NCBI RefSeq assembly: GCF_001641265.1
Contig: NW_020167542.1
Coordinates: 372,001 to 436,000, forward strand
Length of the DNA stretch: 64,000 bases
Source of the DNA: Pseudogymnoascus destructans
Taxonomy: Eukaryota > Ascomycota > Leotiomycetes > Thelebolales > Thelebolaceae
Direction: 5' to 3'
Shown: positions 32,488 through 42,261 of the stretch, piece after piece
How positions within the stretch are numbered: position 1 is the first letter of the stretch
How the letters are laid out: each line of letters opens with the position of its first letter
The notes under the pieces: model-generated
The model's database searches: none
Told to the model about the DNA's origin: nothing
The model's input: the letters and a program-made list of their open reading frames with translations, nothing else
Position numbers and translations under genes: made by a program

Positions 32488-32745
32488 TGTTACAATATCA
32501 AGTGCGCCTTGCAGCTCGAGTGGGGGTTCAGGGGTGTGGGGAGCTTTCCGGGGTTGGAGCGAAGTTTTCAGTTGTGGAGTGAATTCTCAGAACTGGTCTC
32601 GCTAAAGAGAATTCACTCCACAACAACATAGCTGTATATAGATCGAGCCACTGCTCGAGTGCTCCTCTTCTCTTTCCTTTCTTCTCTAGATTGAGTTTAA
32701 TTCATAATACCCAACTGGCGCCCTATGCCTTGGTGAACTGTGACA
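32488..32745 (+). mobile_element. 3' LTR of the chromovirus-type element (258 bp)
   Basis: Starts TGTTACAATATC directly after the polypurine tract GAGTAGGGGGGGGGTAG and ends GAACTGTGACA, giving imperfect TGTTAC/GTGACA termini. It contains a 15-bp inverted repeat (TGTGGAGTGAATTCTC/GAGAATTCACTCCACA at about 32573 and 32608) and a likely TATA box (TATATA at 32634). Confidence 0.85.
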
Positions 32746-32746
32746 G

Positions 32747-32994
32747 GAGTGATGTCATGTAATGAATCATAGAGGGTTGTAGAGATATGCTATGTGGTCA
32801 TATCGGCCCAGTAACTAAGGAGCAATGACGTGTAATGAATCATAGAGGGTTGTAGCAATCGTTGAGTAGTATTGCTCTTGTTGTTGGTGTGACAAGCCAA
32901 AATATGTATAGTGACTTGTAGGTTTGAGGAGGAGATTTCTAAGTTTGCTCATGAGTTTGATAGCAAACTGAGTGCAACGAATGTCAGTATGACA
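32747..32994 (+). mobile_element. LTR family 1, copy D, 5'-truncated
   Basis: Matches the last about 248 bp of the solo LTR and ends GTCAGTATGACA. Its missing 5' part is replaced by the chromovirus LTR, so the chromovirus inserted into this copy. Confidence 0.9.
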
Positions 32995-33183
32995 TGAAGG
33001 TCTAGTAGTTGTGATATGTCTTCTAGACAAAAAGACTTGATCACCAACTTTGAATTGTGGTGCAACCACCCCCCTGTTAAAAGCCTGAGCCTGCTCGTCT
33101 TGTGCACGCTGTATTTGGACCTTGAGATAGTCCTGGAGGCCCTTAATGTTACGATGGTCATAGAGGTCATGATGCCAGTCTAG
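32995..33183 (-). pseudogene. Fragment of a second Ty3/gypsy integrase
   Basis: On the minus strand about 60 codons read DLYDHRNIKGLQDYLKVQIQ then QAFNRGVVAPQFKVGDQVFL and SRRHITTTRP, the integrase C-terminal region before the GPF block. It is cut at the left by LTR copy D. It differs from the integrase at 31760, so it belongs to another element, the oldest layer of the nest. Confidence 0.85.
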
Positions 33184-33570
33184 GAAAAGTAATCTAGATT
33201 GAATCTAAAGAGAGAAGAAGAAGAAGAAGGAAGGAAGGTGAGGCTATTCCTCATAACATACAGTTGTCTGCTTAGCGGTTGTAACCTTGGTGGCTAAGGC
33301 TACACCCGTAATCCCCATAACAACCGTAACAACTGTAACTGTGAGCTGTAATCGTAACAGACGGGGCAACCGCCGTTTGTCCTGAGGAGGGCCATGTCCG
33401 AGCCAGCCCCGACGACAAGCAATAGAAGCTTGTTGTCATTTGGGGGACACACCCTTGCGTGGGGAGTGGGGGTTTACAGCCCGTTCTCATATGAGAACAG
33501 GGGGAGTTTCTAGATTGGGCTTGGGCAGGTCACGTGGGATGGAACTGGGTATATAGAATTTATTTAGGGC
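33184..33570. other. Degenerate retroelement flank, no gene
   Basis: The start (33188-33240) resembles, in reverse complement, the CT-rich 3' end of the 258-bp LTR. The rest (GC-moderate, with a CATATGAGAAC/GTTCTCATATG palindrome at 33483-33498) is unassigned. Confidence 0.45.
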
Positions 33571-33616
33571 AAAAGTTTTATATACCTGGTAAGTTCATAA
33601 ATAAGTTTTATATACC

Positions 33617-34858
33617 ATGGTGATTCTTACTAAGCAGGAAACCACTCAACGCGCTCGGCGCATTGCCTCCCTCCCTCGCGTTGCCTCCCTCACGGTTGCT
33701 CCCCCTCGCCGTCGCCCTCCTCGCTGTCCCAGCTGACTCGCTAGCCGCTGCCCTCACTGAGGCACTCGACGACTCTTCGGAAGCCCTCGTCGCGAGGCAT
33801 CGGAAGTCCTGAGCTCGGCTCAGTGTAATGGTGGGTGCACCAGATGTGAGAATCTAGCCACCCAAGGAAGGGATGAATTTACTAAGACAACACACTGTCT
33901 TAGAAAACAGAGCCAAAGGGTCGTAGCTTAGACTATTCCACAACCCAGCAATCAGGTGTGTGATGTAGTGAAGTGGTTCAGACAAGTTGCAACAAATGTT
34001 GAGTCTGGGAACTCAGGGGTAAGTCAGAGGTTAACACCTCACTGACTTTTCAGAAACAAGGAGTAACAAGATGAATGCTTGGAAGCTTGGAAAAGACGTG
34101 GAAGTATGTGATAGTCGATTTACTGTATTGCCTGCTTGCCCTTTCTTAAGGAAAGGGCAATCCTATTTATGCTAAAGGAGTGTAGTTCTCTCATTTTCCA
34201 AGACTTTCCATGATTACCAGGCTTGGTAACTGTAGTCGACGTAAGAGAATCCCATAGAACCATCTCTTAGGTTCGTAGCCTATAGGAAGTAAAAGGAGGT
34301 CCAAGGTCAGAGTACCCCTATAGACAAATTATGTCATAGACAAATTATGTCATAGACAAATTATGTCATAACTTAACCAATCTTGTGGGTAACTAAAGAG
34401 CGATGACATGTAATGAATCATAGAGGTTCGTAGGAGCTTTTAGAGCTATCGTTCATGCTCCTAGGCCTCTAGTTGGTAGAGATATGTCATGTGGTAGTAT
34501 GAGTGATGTCATGTAATGAATCATAGAGGGTTGTAGAGATATGCTATGTGGTAATATCGGCCCAGTAACTAAGGAGCGATGACGTGTAATGAATCATAGA
34601 TGGTTGTAGCAATCGTCGAGTAGTATTGCTCTTGTTGTTGGTGTGATAAGCCAAAATATGTATAGTGACTTGTAGGTTTGAGGAGGAGATTTCCAAGTTT
34701 GCTCTTGAGTTTGATAGCAAACTGAGTGCAACGAATGTCAGTATGACACTCAGGCCCACGAGGATGGCTTCTCTTGGCGAGCTAACCGTTCCTATGAACG
34801 GTCAGCTCTACCTCGACCTAGACGCCTGGTCGAGAGTCCTTAACGACTGGGCCGAATG
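33617..34858 (+). pseudogene. Small decayed ORF interrupted by a solo LTR
   Basis: ATG at 33617 directly follows the left repeat: MVILTKQETTQRARRIASLP and on, ending at TGA after RCPS. A second frame (AVPADSLAAALTEALDDSSE) continues coding-like until 33809. After the LTR and its target duplication the frame MASLGELTVPMNGQLYLDLD continues to TGA at 34858. The pieces are not in one frame. Family unknown. LTR insertion plus at least one frameshift make a working product unlikely. Confidence 0.4.
33824..34748 (+). mobile_element. Solo LTR, family 1, copy C, with 5-bp target duplication
   Basis: A 925-bp element with TG..CA ends (TGTAATGG .. TATGACA), flanked on both sides by CTCAG (33819-33823 and 34749-34753), the 5-bp duplication made by LTR-element integrase. 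Contains three 16-bp GACAAATTATGTCATA units at 34323-34371. The internal region has been lost by LTR-LTR recombination. This copy defines the family ends used for copies A, B and D. Confidence 0.95.
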
Positions 34859-35000
34859 AGGCCGTCGAAAGGAGCGACGGCGAGGGGGCTACGGGAGGCT
34901 ACGGGGGGGGAATTGGGGGGTTTTTACTGGTCGCAGGGGGTTTCATATTATGTAGGGTATATAAAACTTATCACGTCAAATGCAGGGTATATAAAACTTG

Positions 35001-35457
35001 TCCCCATTTATTTATTGTTTTACTGGGTATATGGAGTTTTTGCCCAAGTTATTATTAAAGGTTTGAATTTTGCTATATAAATTTTTAGTATAGTAAATCT
35101 AAAACTGCTAATAACTTCTTTAATATATTAGCTTATAACCTAGTGTCTTTAAGTATAATGTATATATATACAAAGCTTATGAATACAAAAGCATTAAACT
35201 TTATAAAGCTCCCTTCAAAAGTTATTAATGGTTATAATATTTGTCACATGATGTGAATTTGCCTTTAAACACCACTACCCCCGTTACGCCATGACCTACG
35301 TACGGTAAACTCCTATAATAGCTTCAGGGTAAACTCCTATAATAGCTTCAGGGTAAACTCCTATAATAGCTTCAGCCCGTAAAGTCCCAAAACATTCTTG
35401 CTCCAGATAATCATCGAAGATATCACAGATAAAATACATAGAATTAAATATCTATCT
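35001..35457. other. AT-rich intergenic between island and GLO2
   Basis: Strongly AT-rich to about 35250 with no exon. A second outward TATA-like motif (GGGTATATGGAGTTTTTGCCC) is at 35023-35043. The 24-bp array at 35304 also lies here. Confidence 0.5.
35304..35375. repeat. 24-bp tandem repeat, three copies
   Basis: Three exact copies of GGTAAACTCCTATAATAGCTTCAG (the last base differs in the final copy), just past the 3' end of GLO2. Confidence 0.95.
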
Positions 35458-36588
35458 CTAGAAATTATTCTTCATCTCCCTCAACCTCTCCATCACCTTA
35501 ACCGGCTCCGTCTGCCCCGTCGCCTTCTGGATCTCCGCATCCCCCAACATCATAAACACATTATGCTTCTTCTCATCCGCAATCGTCCACTTCCCCGTCG
35601 TCTGCTCATTCGCCCCCGCCACCTTCACCAGCTCCGCCACACCCTTACTCTTACTCACGCTCTCCCCAAACCTCGCATTGGCCTTGGTATACTCGTGCCC
35701 CGGGTACACCTTCGTATCATCCGGCAGCGAGCCAAGAGTCTTGTTCAGCGCCTTGTCCATCTCCTCCGCCGACCCCTCGAAGAACCGCCCGCATCCGCCG
35801 TGGAATAGTGTGTCCCCTGTGAACACGACCTTCTGATCCCCGTCTTGCATAAACCAGCAGATGCTGTCTTGGGTGTGGCAGGGGGTGTGTAGGGCCTCGA
35901 CGACGATGGAGCCAAAGGAGAAACCGGTGTTGTGCGCGGGGGTCTTGGTGACGGCGTCGGAGTCTTTGCCGCCGATTACGGGGAGCTTCTTGTCGGCGTA
36001 TTCAGCGAGCTGGGGCTGGAGTTAGTATAGATTGTGGAAAGATGGGAGGGGGATAGCGTACAATCTTGCGGTTTCCACCGGCGTGGTCGTCGTGGCTGGA
36101 TGGTGGTGTCAGAATGGAGTGAGCTGGTCGAGGTGATGGGCACTTACTGGTGGGTGTTGATGATTGCAGTGAGGTTGATCTCTCCGGACTTCACAAGAGG
36201 GCTCAGAGTAGGGATCACACTGTAATATCAGAGTCAGCACTGCCCCATTGAAAGATTGGGAAGCTGTCGGCTTACTCCTCGATGTATGCGGGGTCAATAA
36301 TGACAGAGTCTTTGGTTTTTTCGTCGATAACAAGGTACGCATAGTTGTCGCCCTTCCCCCAAGCTGCAACTTATCAGACCGTATTCTATGGATATGGAAC
36401 ATTGGACAATGTCCGGAGTCTTACACATTGGAATTGTCTTGATATGCATGGCGCGTTTATGCGGAGACTGGTATGGGCGTAAGTTTGCTTCTCGGATCTG
36501 AATGAGAGTCACAGTCAAAACTTACATTATTGGAGAATACTCGAGCGGTACGATAGATAGGCGGTATCCGTATCACTGGGAGTCGCAT
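35458..36588 (-). CDS. GLO2: Hydroxyacylglutathione hydrolase (glyoxalase II), mitochondrial form
   Basis: CDS complement(join(35458..36015,36062..36095,36148..36219,36276..36363,36425..36497,36526..36588)), six exons, 295 aa. The first exon gives a basic presequence (MRLPVIRIPPIYRTARVFSN) typical of mitochondrial import; a second ATG at 36449 (MHIKTIPM) would give a cytosolic form. The metallo-beta-lactamase metal motif THHHDDHAGG is assembled across an intron. Other ligands are in HTPCHTQDS, TGDTLFHGGCGRFFEGS and YPGHEYT. It hydrolyses S-lactoylglutathione to lactate and glutathione in methylglyoxal detoxification. The 34-bp exon holds most of the metal site. An E-box CACGTG lies about 97 bp upstream (36685-36690). 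Confidence 0.95.
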
Positions 36589-36935
36589 GGGGGGAGTGTG
36601 AGGTTGTATTTCTATTTACTCTGGGAGCGAAGCTCGCCATTAGGACGTCATTAACCTCGGAAGGCATTGGTAATCTATCGTTATCACGTGCCCTCCTTTG
36701 CCCTTTTGCCAGATTCTATAATATTCCCACTACAGTAATCAATGCACGTCTTATCATATGGAAAGGAGTCTATTCAATCCATTTAAGATATAGCTCTCCA
36801 TTAATACAAGTGAGGAGGCAAGCCTTCTCCAAATGCTTCCCAGACGAGGAGGTTTTGTCGGACGTCCTGGCAAATGCTATCCCAATCGCCGTATCGTACA
36901 GACGAAACCAACCCGCATAACCAAAGTCCTTTTTC
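36589..36935. other. Intergenic between GLO2 and GCD2
   Basis: Promoter of GLO2 (minus strand) and 3' flank of GCD2. A CACGTG core at 36685-36690 is the only motif noted. Confidence 0.5.
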
Positions 36936-38459
36936 TCACTGACCCTCGTTGGCAAGACGTTGCAAGACAGGTACTGAACTTGGTGGTACAATGCCTAGCT
37001 CTGTAACAATCATGGTGATATAGTCCGCTGGAGTCACATCGTGCAGTAGATTTAGCAGCTGCAGGTTCTTCACATCCCGCCATCCATGTAACATTCCCGC
37101 CGGAGGCTTTGTTGAGGGTATGAGTAGTTCGTCTGGGTCTGCCACCTCGTTGAAAACGATCGAGTCCAAGGCAACTCTCTCCGTGCACTTGACGCTCTCA
37201 CAGAGCACAATAACTGGGACGTCGTAATCCTTTGCTTCCATGGCGATTTGAGACGTGCCAATCCGACTGTAGAGCACACCGTTACTCATCATGGCATGTG
37301 CACCCAGGAGAACTTTGGTGACCTCTTTCATGACATGGCTGACGCCGTTCATAAGGCAGTACTTGACATCCAAGCCAAAGTTAATAAGGGCCTTTGCTAG
37401 TGCTTTGCCTTCGAACAATGGCCGCGAGTCAACAACGATCACCCTAAACCGACGGCCATCGCTATGCGCCTGTACCAGTGCCTGTTGAACAACGCTGCTC
37501 TTGGCGTATGTGAGGATAACATCTCCATCCTTGATGCATTGGTTGGATGCGCTCTTGGCGATGACAGCGTCTGCGAGCGTGACACGGTCACGGATATACT
37601 CGTCGATATCCGCGCACAGTGACTCCTTGGCTTCGGCATCCGGCTCATCAGGGTCGACCTTTGCGATCTTAAGCTTGAGCCAGCGGATTGCGGTTCCCAT
37701 GGAAATTGACATGGGCCGACATGAGGTCAGGTATTCGATTTGTGGTGACAGAACGTGTGTGCTCATGTGCCGTGTCAGGGTGGTTCCAGGAGGGGTTGTG
37801 TATGAATTAATAACCTGTAAGAATATTAGAAAAGTTCGGAAAAGAGAGAATCTTTATATACGCACTCTCTTGAACGCCCGTAATGTTGCTACAAGACGCG
37901 CATTGCTGCCGCAAATAACATAGTTGCTCATTTGCTGCCCAAGAGATAAGACTGCCGGGTGGACATCCTTTGCTCCAGCGATTGTCTTCGCCCTCGGCTT
38001 GTATAAGTGACGGAACAGTTCGACGGTCTTGTCTTCCGCAGGGGGTTCCGCTGGCGCATTATTCTGTTGTTGAGATGATCGAGCTGCTGCGTTCTTCGAG
38101 TCGCCAGCAGTGGACGGGGCGCGCTTATGCTGCCCTTTGCCAGATTCTTTCCCTCCCTTCGGTGCAGCCTTATTTCCTTGAGGCGACAGGATAGCTCCCG
38201 CTGGCCCAACTGGCGCACCTGGTGCTGCCCCACCTTGTCTGTTCTGTATCACCTGTTGTCGTTTCGCAGCCTTTTCTGCCTTCTTTTGTGCTTTCAATTC
38301 CAAGGCTGTCAACTTCACAGCTCCATCGCCCGATGGCACAGTTGTCGCGGCCGCAGTGGGAGGTGCACCATTGGCATTCGCGTTGTCGACGCTCGTTGTG
38401 GCTGGAACGGACGCCTTCTCCTGGACAGGGAGGTCCGCAGATGCAGTTGTGGACTGCAT
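36936..38459 (-). CDS. GCD2: Translation initiation factor eIF2B subunit delta
   Basis: CDS complement(join(36936..37814,37866..38459)), 490 aa. The intron joins ATLRAFKR to VINSYTTPPGTTLTRH. The N-terminal 150 residues are basic and low-complexity (LKAQKKAEKAAKRQQ), as in other delta subunits. The rest is the IF-2B Rossmann-like regulatory domain: PQIEYLTSCRPMSISMGTAI, SVVQQALVQAH, VIVVDSRPLFEGKALAKALI, GAHAMMSNGVLYSRIGTSQI, PVIVLCESVKCTERVALDSI. It forms the alpha-beta-delta regulatory core that senses phosphorylated eIF2. The start is ATG 38459 (MQSTTAS); the frame is open further but without an ATG. Confidence 0.96.
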
Positions 38460-39147
38460 GGCAGTCCTTGTTTCCCTCAAGAGAATAGATGTAGATTTGA
38501 GTGATTTTATGTACGCTATTGAACGACTGTAGTCAATCTAAATATGTTGCGCGCTCGAGCCCTGCGACTGGATAGTTTATGAATCACACTGTCCCACAAT
38601 CATGGATTGGCGTATATTCGGTCGTAAGGGGTCAATTTGAAGAGTTCAATAATATTAATCCCGCAGATAATGCGGTATGATGTTGAGTAAATATACAAAC
38701 TCGTTGCGCGGGGTGATTGTGTCGCGGTTTTGGTTTTTGGGTGAAATATTCTGTCTTCAGATATCAATATGTTAGCCGCGATAAGCGCCCACTGACACTT
38801 TTCGTTGCTAGAGTCACTTCGAATGCTCGCCACATGCTGATTCTACAGCGTATATATGCCAAATAATGGAGGAATTATATCCTTATAGTACAGCCTTGGT
38901 TATTTTTAAATGTTTATTTGATTGGATTTTCGCAACCGTTGTGTACAGGATCTATACACCACATCCTCCTCCCATTCATCCGCAATCCCAAGCTACCCCA
39001 AGCAACCCTAATGCCCATCGTCGCAACTATAACCCCCTAGCAATATAGCCCCTAAAGATAAATGTAGCTATGCTCGTATAATGGTCATATCCATGGACCA
39101 ATTCCCCGGGGTGGTTGGCGCTGAACATGCCATCTGGACTCTTCCCA
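38460..39147. other. Intergenic, no gene seen
   Basis: Promoter of GCD2 and 3' flank of the small gene at 39148. Moderately AT-rich. Nothing convincing. Confidence 0.5.
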
Positions 39148-39484
39148 CTACTGCTCCCCAGCTGCTTCCCTCTCAGCCCTCCGTTGTCTCTTCTCGAGCA
39201 GGCTTGTCCTCCGGGCGGCCAAAATGGTGTGCTGTCTCTCCTCAACTCCGCTCAACCAGTATCCGAAGCTTGCTCCAACGCCGGCAAAGATTGGGTATCC
39301 AAGCATCGATTGCTTAGAGAAGAACGGGCGCATCTCAATGCCTAGTTGCCAAGCACGGACGGCAATTCCTAAATGTGAATATCGTTAGCTTTCAGTCGTA
39401 GCAAGGCAGCGATATGGCTGTCAATTGAACATGGTTGGACAGAGACATACCGAAACCACCCCAGAAGATTGCTTTGTGGACCAT
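39148..39484 (-). CDS. Small membrane-type protein (84 aa), possible complex I accessory subunit
   Basis: CDS complement(join(39148..39368,39451..39484)). Exon 1 encodes MVHKAIFWGGF and joins in frame to GIAVRAWQLGIEMRPFFSKQ. Then YPIFAGVGASFGYWLSGVEE, a single hydrophobic helix, leads into a basic coiled tail (LLEKRQRRAERE). Short length, a lone membrane segment and a basic tail fit an inner-membrane respiratory accessory subunit. I half-recall similar fungal proteins labelled as a small NADH:ubiquinone oxidoreductase subunit, but this is not certain. The gene itself is well supported by splice sites and frame. Confidence 0.8.
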
Positions 39485-39831
39485 TTTGCCGGTTTTATGA
39501 GCGAGTATGTTCGTATTGGTCTATTCAATGCTGCTTTTCACAACTTGGAGGAGATATTGTTTTGTTTTGTCCGCAATAGCCGGGGAGAAAGGGCGATTGA
39601 GGTAGGTTATCTGTTCCGATACTGTGAGGAACCGAGTGTCGTTGGGGGTGGTGATTGAATTTGGAGGCGCCGATCGCCGAGCTTTAGCGTACTTACCCTT
39701 GACTACAACGAGAGCCGCTGTCGCGACCTGGGAAACGTTCCTACAAATTTACGAAAGCAAACAATACACCACATAATGGGTTAATCAAACATATTTATTG
39801 ACGATTAATATTGTTTACACCCTTTGTTACA
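39485..39831. other. Divergent promoter between the small gene and SHG1
   Basis: 347 bp with no exon. AT-rich just before the SHG1 start (ATATTTATTGACGATTAATATTG). Confidence 0.45.
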
Positions 39832-42005
39832 ATGGCCGTCATGGATATCAATGTAACCCCCCCGACAAAGGCCGAAACTTTCGTTCCTGAGCGTCCAAGA
39901 AAGAAGATAAAGACTTCTGAACTCCCACTCTCCTCATCCACGAGAAGTGCTATTGAGTCACTTTCACATACTTTCAAGAAGAAGGGGAACTATGATGCAC
40001 TTAGAAAGCAAGTCTGGGAGACTCTCCAAACGAGCGTGAGCATAACTTCACTCCGTGGATGAGGCTTAATACTGATTAATGTTCTTTTGTTCAGGACTTT
40101 GAAACAAAGTTAATCGACTCGATTACAAAGGTCGCGGAGAATGAGTTGGAGGTGAACCAGAGTCTTCTGTCAAGCAGTCGTGGCAAAGCAGCTATTCTGA
40201 TAGAGGGTGTCATTGACCGCAGTGGGATATACCAGGAGGCTGAGGCGCATATCAAGAGACTACTTGAAGATCATGTGGGAACGATTGAAGAGGGGATACG
40301 GGCAATTCGACGTAACGATGTTGGTGAAGAAGCCGCAGCAGAAGAGGAAGCAAGAGGCAGTAAGACGGACGATCATTACGCCGAAGAGGCTGCCACCCGC
40401 CGACAAGAACGCGAAAAACTCAGAGAGGAGCTACGAGAAAAGGAGCGGGCCATCGCAGAAGAAAGGAGGAAACTCGAAAAGGCGCGAAAGAGAGAAGAGG
40501 AGCGAAAGAGAGAGGCCGAAGAAGACAAGCGACGAGAGGAGCGCGAGACAAGGCGCAAACTTGAGCGTGAATCAGACCGAGAACGGGAGCGCCTCAGAGG
40601 CGTTGGTGATTATAGTCGCGACAGATCTCGTGACGGAGGGCGCAGGAAACGGATGGATGATTCAAGAGATGAGCGCAAGCCTACCGCAAAGGCTAATCTG
40701 TCACGCGAAGAAGTCGACCGGCTCGAGCAGGAAGCACTTGCCATGCTTATGAAGGAGGGGAAACGAACATCGCAGCGATCCAGACATCAACTGGAGCCTG
40801 AAGTGGATGAAACCTTGGCTCCTCCCCCAAGGAAGGCCATGCCCGCTTCTGCAATCAAACCAATATCCCGCGATGCACAAACCAAGAAAGAGGCTAGTAC
40901 GAAACCAAGTCAAAGTTCTGGCGGCGCTACCAAAAGTTCATCGCATGCCGCGGATGAGGTGGACGTAGATGGCAAGAAAAGAGCACGGGCAAGAAGTCGA
41001 AGCAGAGACCCTATCCACTCTCGTCGCGATAGTCGAGACAGAGGTGGCTATTCTCGACGCAGCAGCAGAGATCGTGATGATCACCGAAATAGGAGCAGAG
41101 ACAGGGCTGATGCTAGAGATAAGGATAGATCTTCAAGGCGGGATAGCAGAGACCGTGATGATCGACGTCGACGCGACAGTCGAGACACTGAGGACCGACG
41201 AAGGCGTGACAGCAGGGAACGGAGCTCTAGAGACCATAGGGACCGAGATTCGCGCCGTGATCGAGATATATCCCGCGATCCCCGTGATGATCGAAGAAGC
41301 TATAGGGACCGAGACTTGGGCAGGGATAGTCGCTATCGTAGCCGAACGCCACCACGACGTGAATTTAAGACCGCAGAAGAGAAGAAGCAAGAAGCAGTTA
41401 AGCAGCGTGAGCTCGAGGCCAAAGCCTACCTGGCGGCCCAGCAAGAAGCCAGAGAAAAAGGCCTCCCGATCCCTGGACTCGACAAGCCCAAGTCGGATGC
41501 GTTCACACGGCCAAATTGGCGTAGTCGTGACGAGCTCCCAGATACTCGCAAGCGAGATGCCGACTCCGCGGGCTTAGGCTCTTCGAGCCTCCCAAGAAAG
41601 AGGGAGTCGAGCGCCAGAAGCCCGTCGCGGGCATCAAGCGTCAGGCGTGACAGAAGCCCCGCTGTCGTCTCGAGCCGAAGTCCGGTCATAAAGCGCGAAG
41701 CAAGCACCCTCCGCGATGCTGATCGTGATAAGGATAGAGACTCGCGCCGACATCGCAATTCTAGCCGCCGGCGGTCTAGGTCACGGAGCCGTAGCCGCAC
41801 TCACCGCAGGGAGAGAAGTCGAGATACGGGCCGCGATAAGGACAGAGCTCGGAGTCGAAGCAGAAGCCGGAGCCGCCACAGGAGGAAGGAAGTCAGAAGG
41901 GATCGAAGCCGGAGCCGCGACCGTGATTCTACGAGGAGATACAGGAGTCGGAGCCGAAGCAGGGATCGGGATAGGGATGACAGGAGGTCGTCTCGCAGAT
42001 ACTAA
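39832..42005 (+). CDS. SHG1: COMPASS subunit Shg1 (BOD1/SHG1 domain) with long RS-rich tail
   Basis: CDS join(39832..40035,40095..42005), 704 aa. The BOD1/SHG1 domain spans about residues 35-130 and is completed across the intron: FKKKGNYDALRKQVWETLQT, DFETKLIDSITKVAENELEV, SSRGKAAILIEGVIDRSGIY. The rest is charged: a Glu/Arg coiled coil (150-230) and two long RD/RS blocks (SRDRDDHRNRSRDR and similar), separated by KKQEAVKQRELEAKAYLAAQ. Shg1 is a subunit of the Set1/COMPASS histone H3 K4 methyltransferase. The RS-type tail is much longer than in yeast Shg1 (about 140 aa) and suggests RNA or splicing contact; that is inference. Confidence 0.88.
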
Positions 42006-42261
42006 GGGGAGATGTAACATTGATTGAATCACGGCTGATGAATTACGAATAGTGCCAGTGTTTGTATTAAATACTTGAAGGCTGTCATTGTAAGACTAGA
42101 ACCTAATGCTAATAACAAGACGTCCGTTGAAAGGTGCATAGTGCCCTAACCCCCCGTGTGAACCAATTCTGATACTCCTCAAGGGTAAAAACCCAAACGC
42201 CGCGCTATGCAACCGTACAGAACCCAATAACCCGCCAATATCCTGGAATGTACTGTAATAC

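Larger units (their letters stand above)
33571..35000. repeat. Inverted repeats with doubled TATATAAAACTT motif framing a small locus
   Basis: Left side: AAAAGTTTTATATACC at 33571-33586 and ATAAGTTTTATATACC at 33601-33616. Right side: GGTATATAAAACTTAT at 34955-34970 and GGTATATAAAACTTGT at 34985-35000. The two copies on each side are 30 bp apart, so the sides mirror each other. The motif reads as a TATA box pointing outward on both sides. Without the inserted LTR the enclosed locus would be only about 410 bp. It could be the ends of a small non-autonomous transposon or a bidirectional promoter pair. Confidence 0.6.

Noticed and set aside
32700..32730. ACTGGCGCC near the end of the 258-bp LTR as a primer-binding site
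   Set aside because: It lies inside the LTR before its GTGACA end and follows a polypurine tract, so this is a 3' LTR; no internal region follows.
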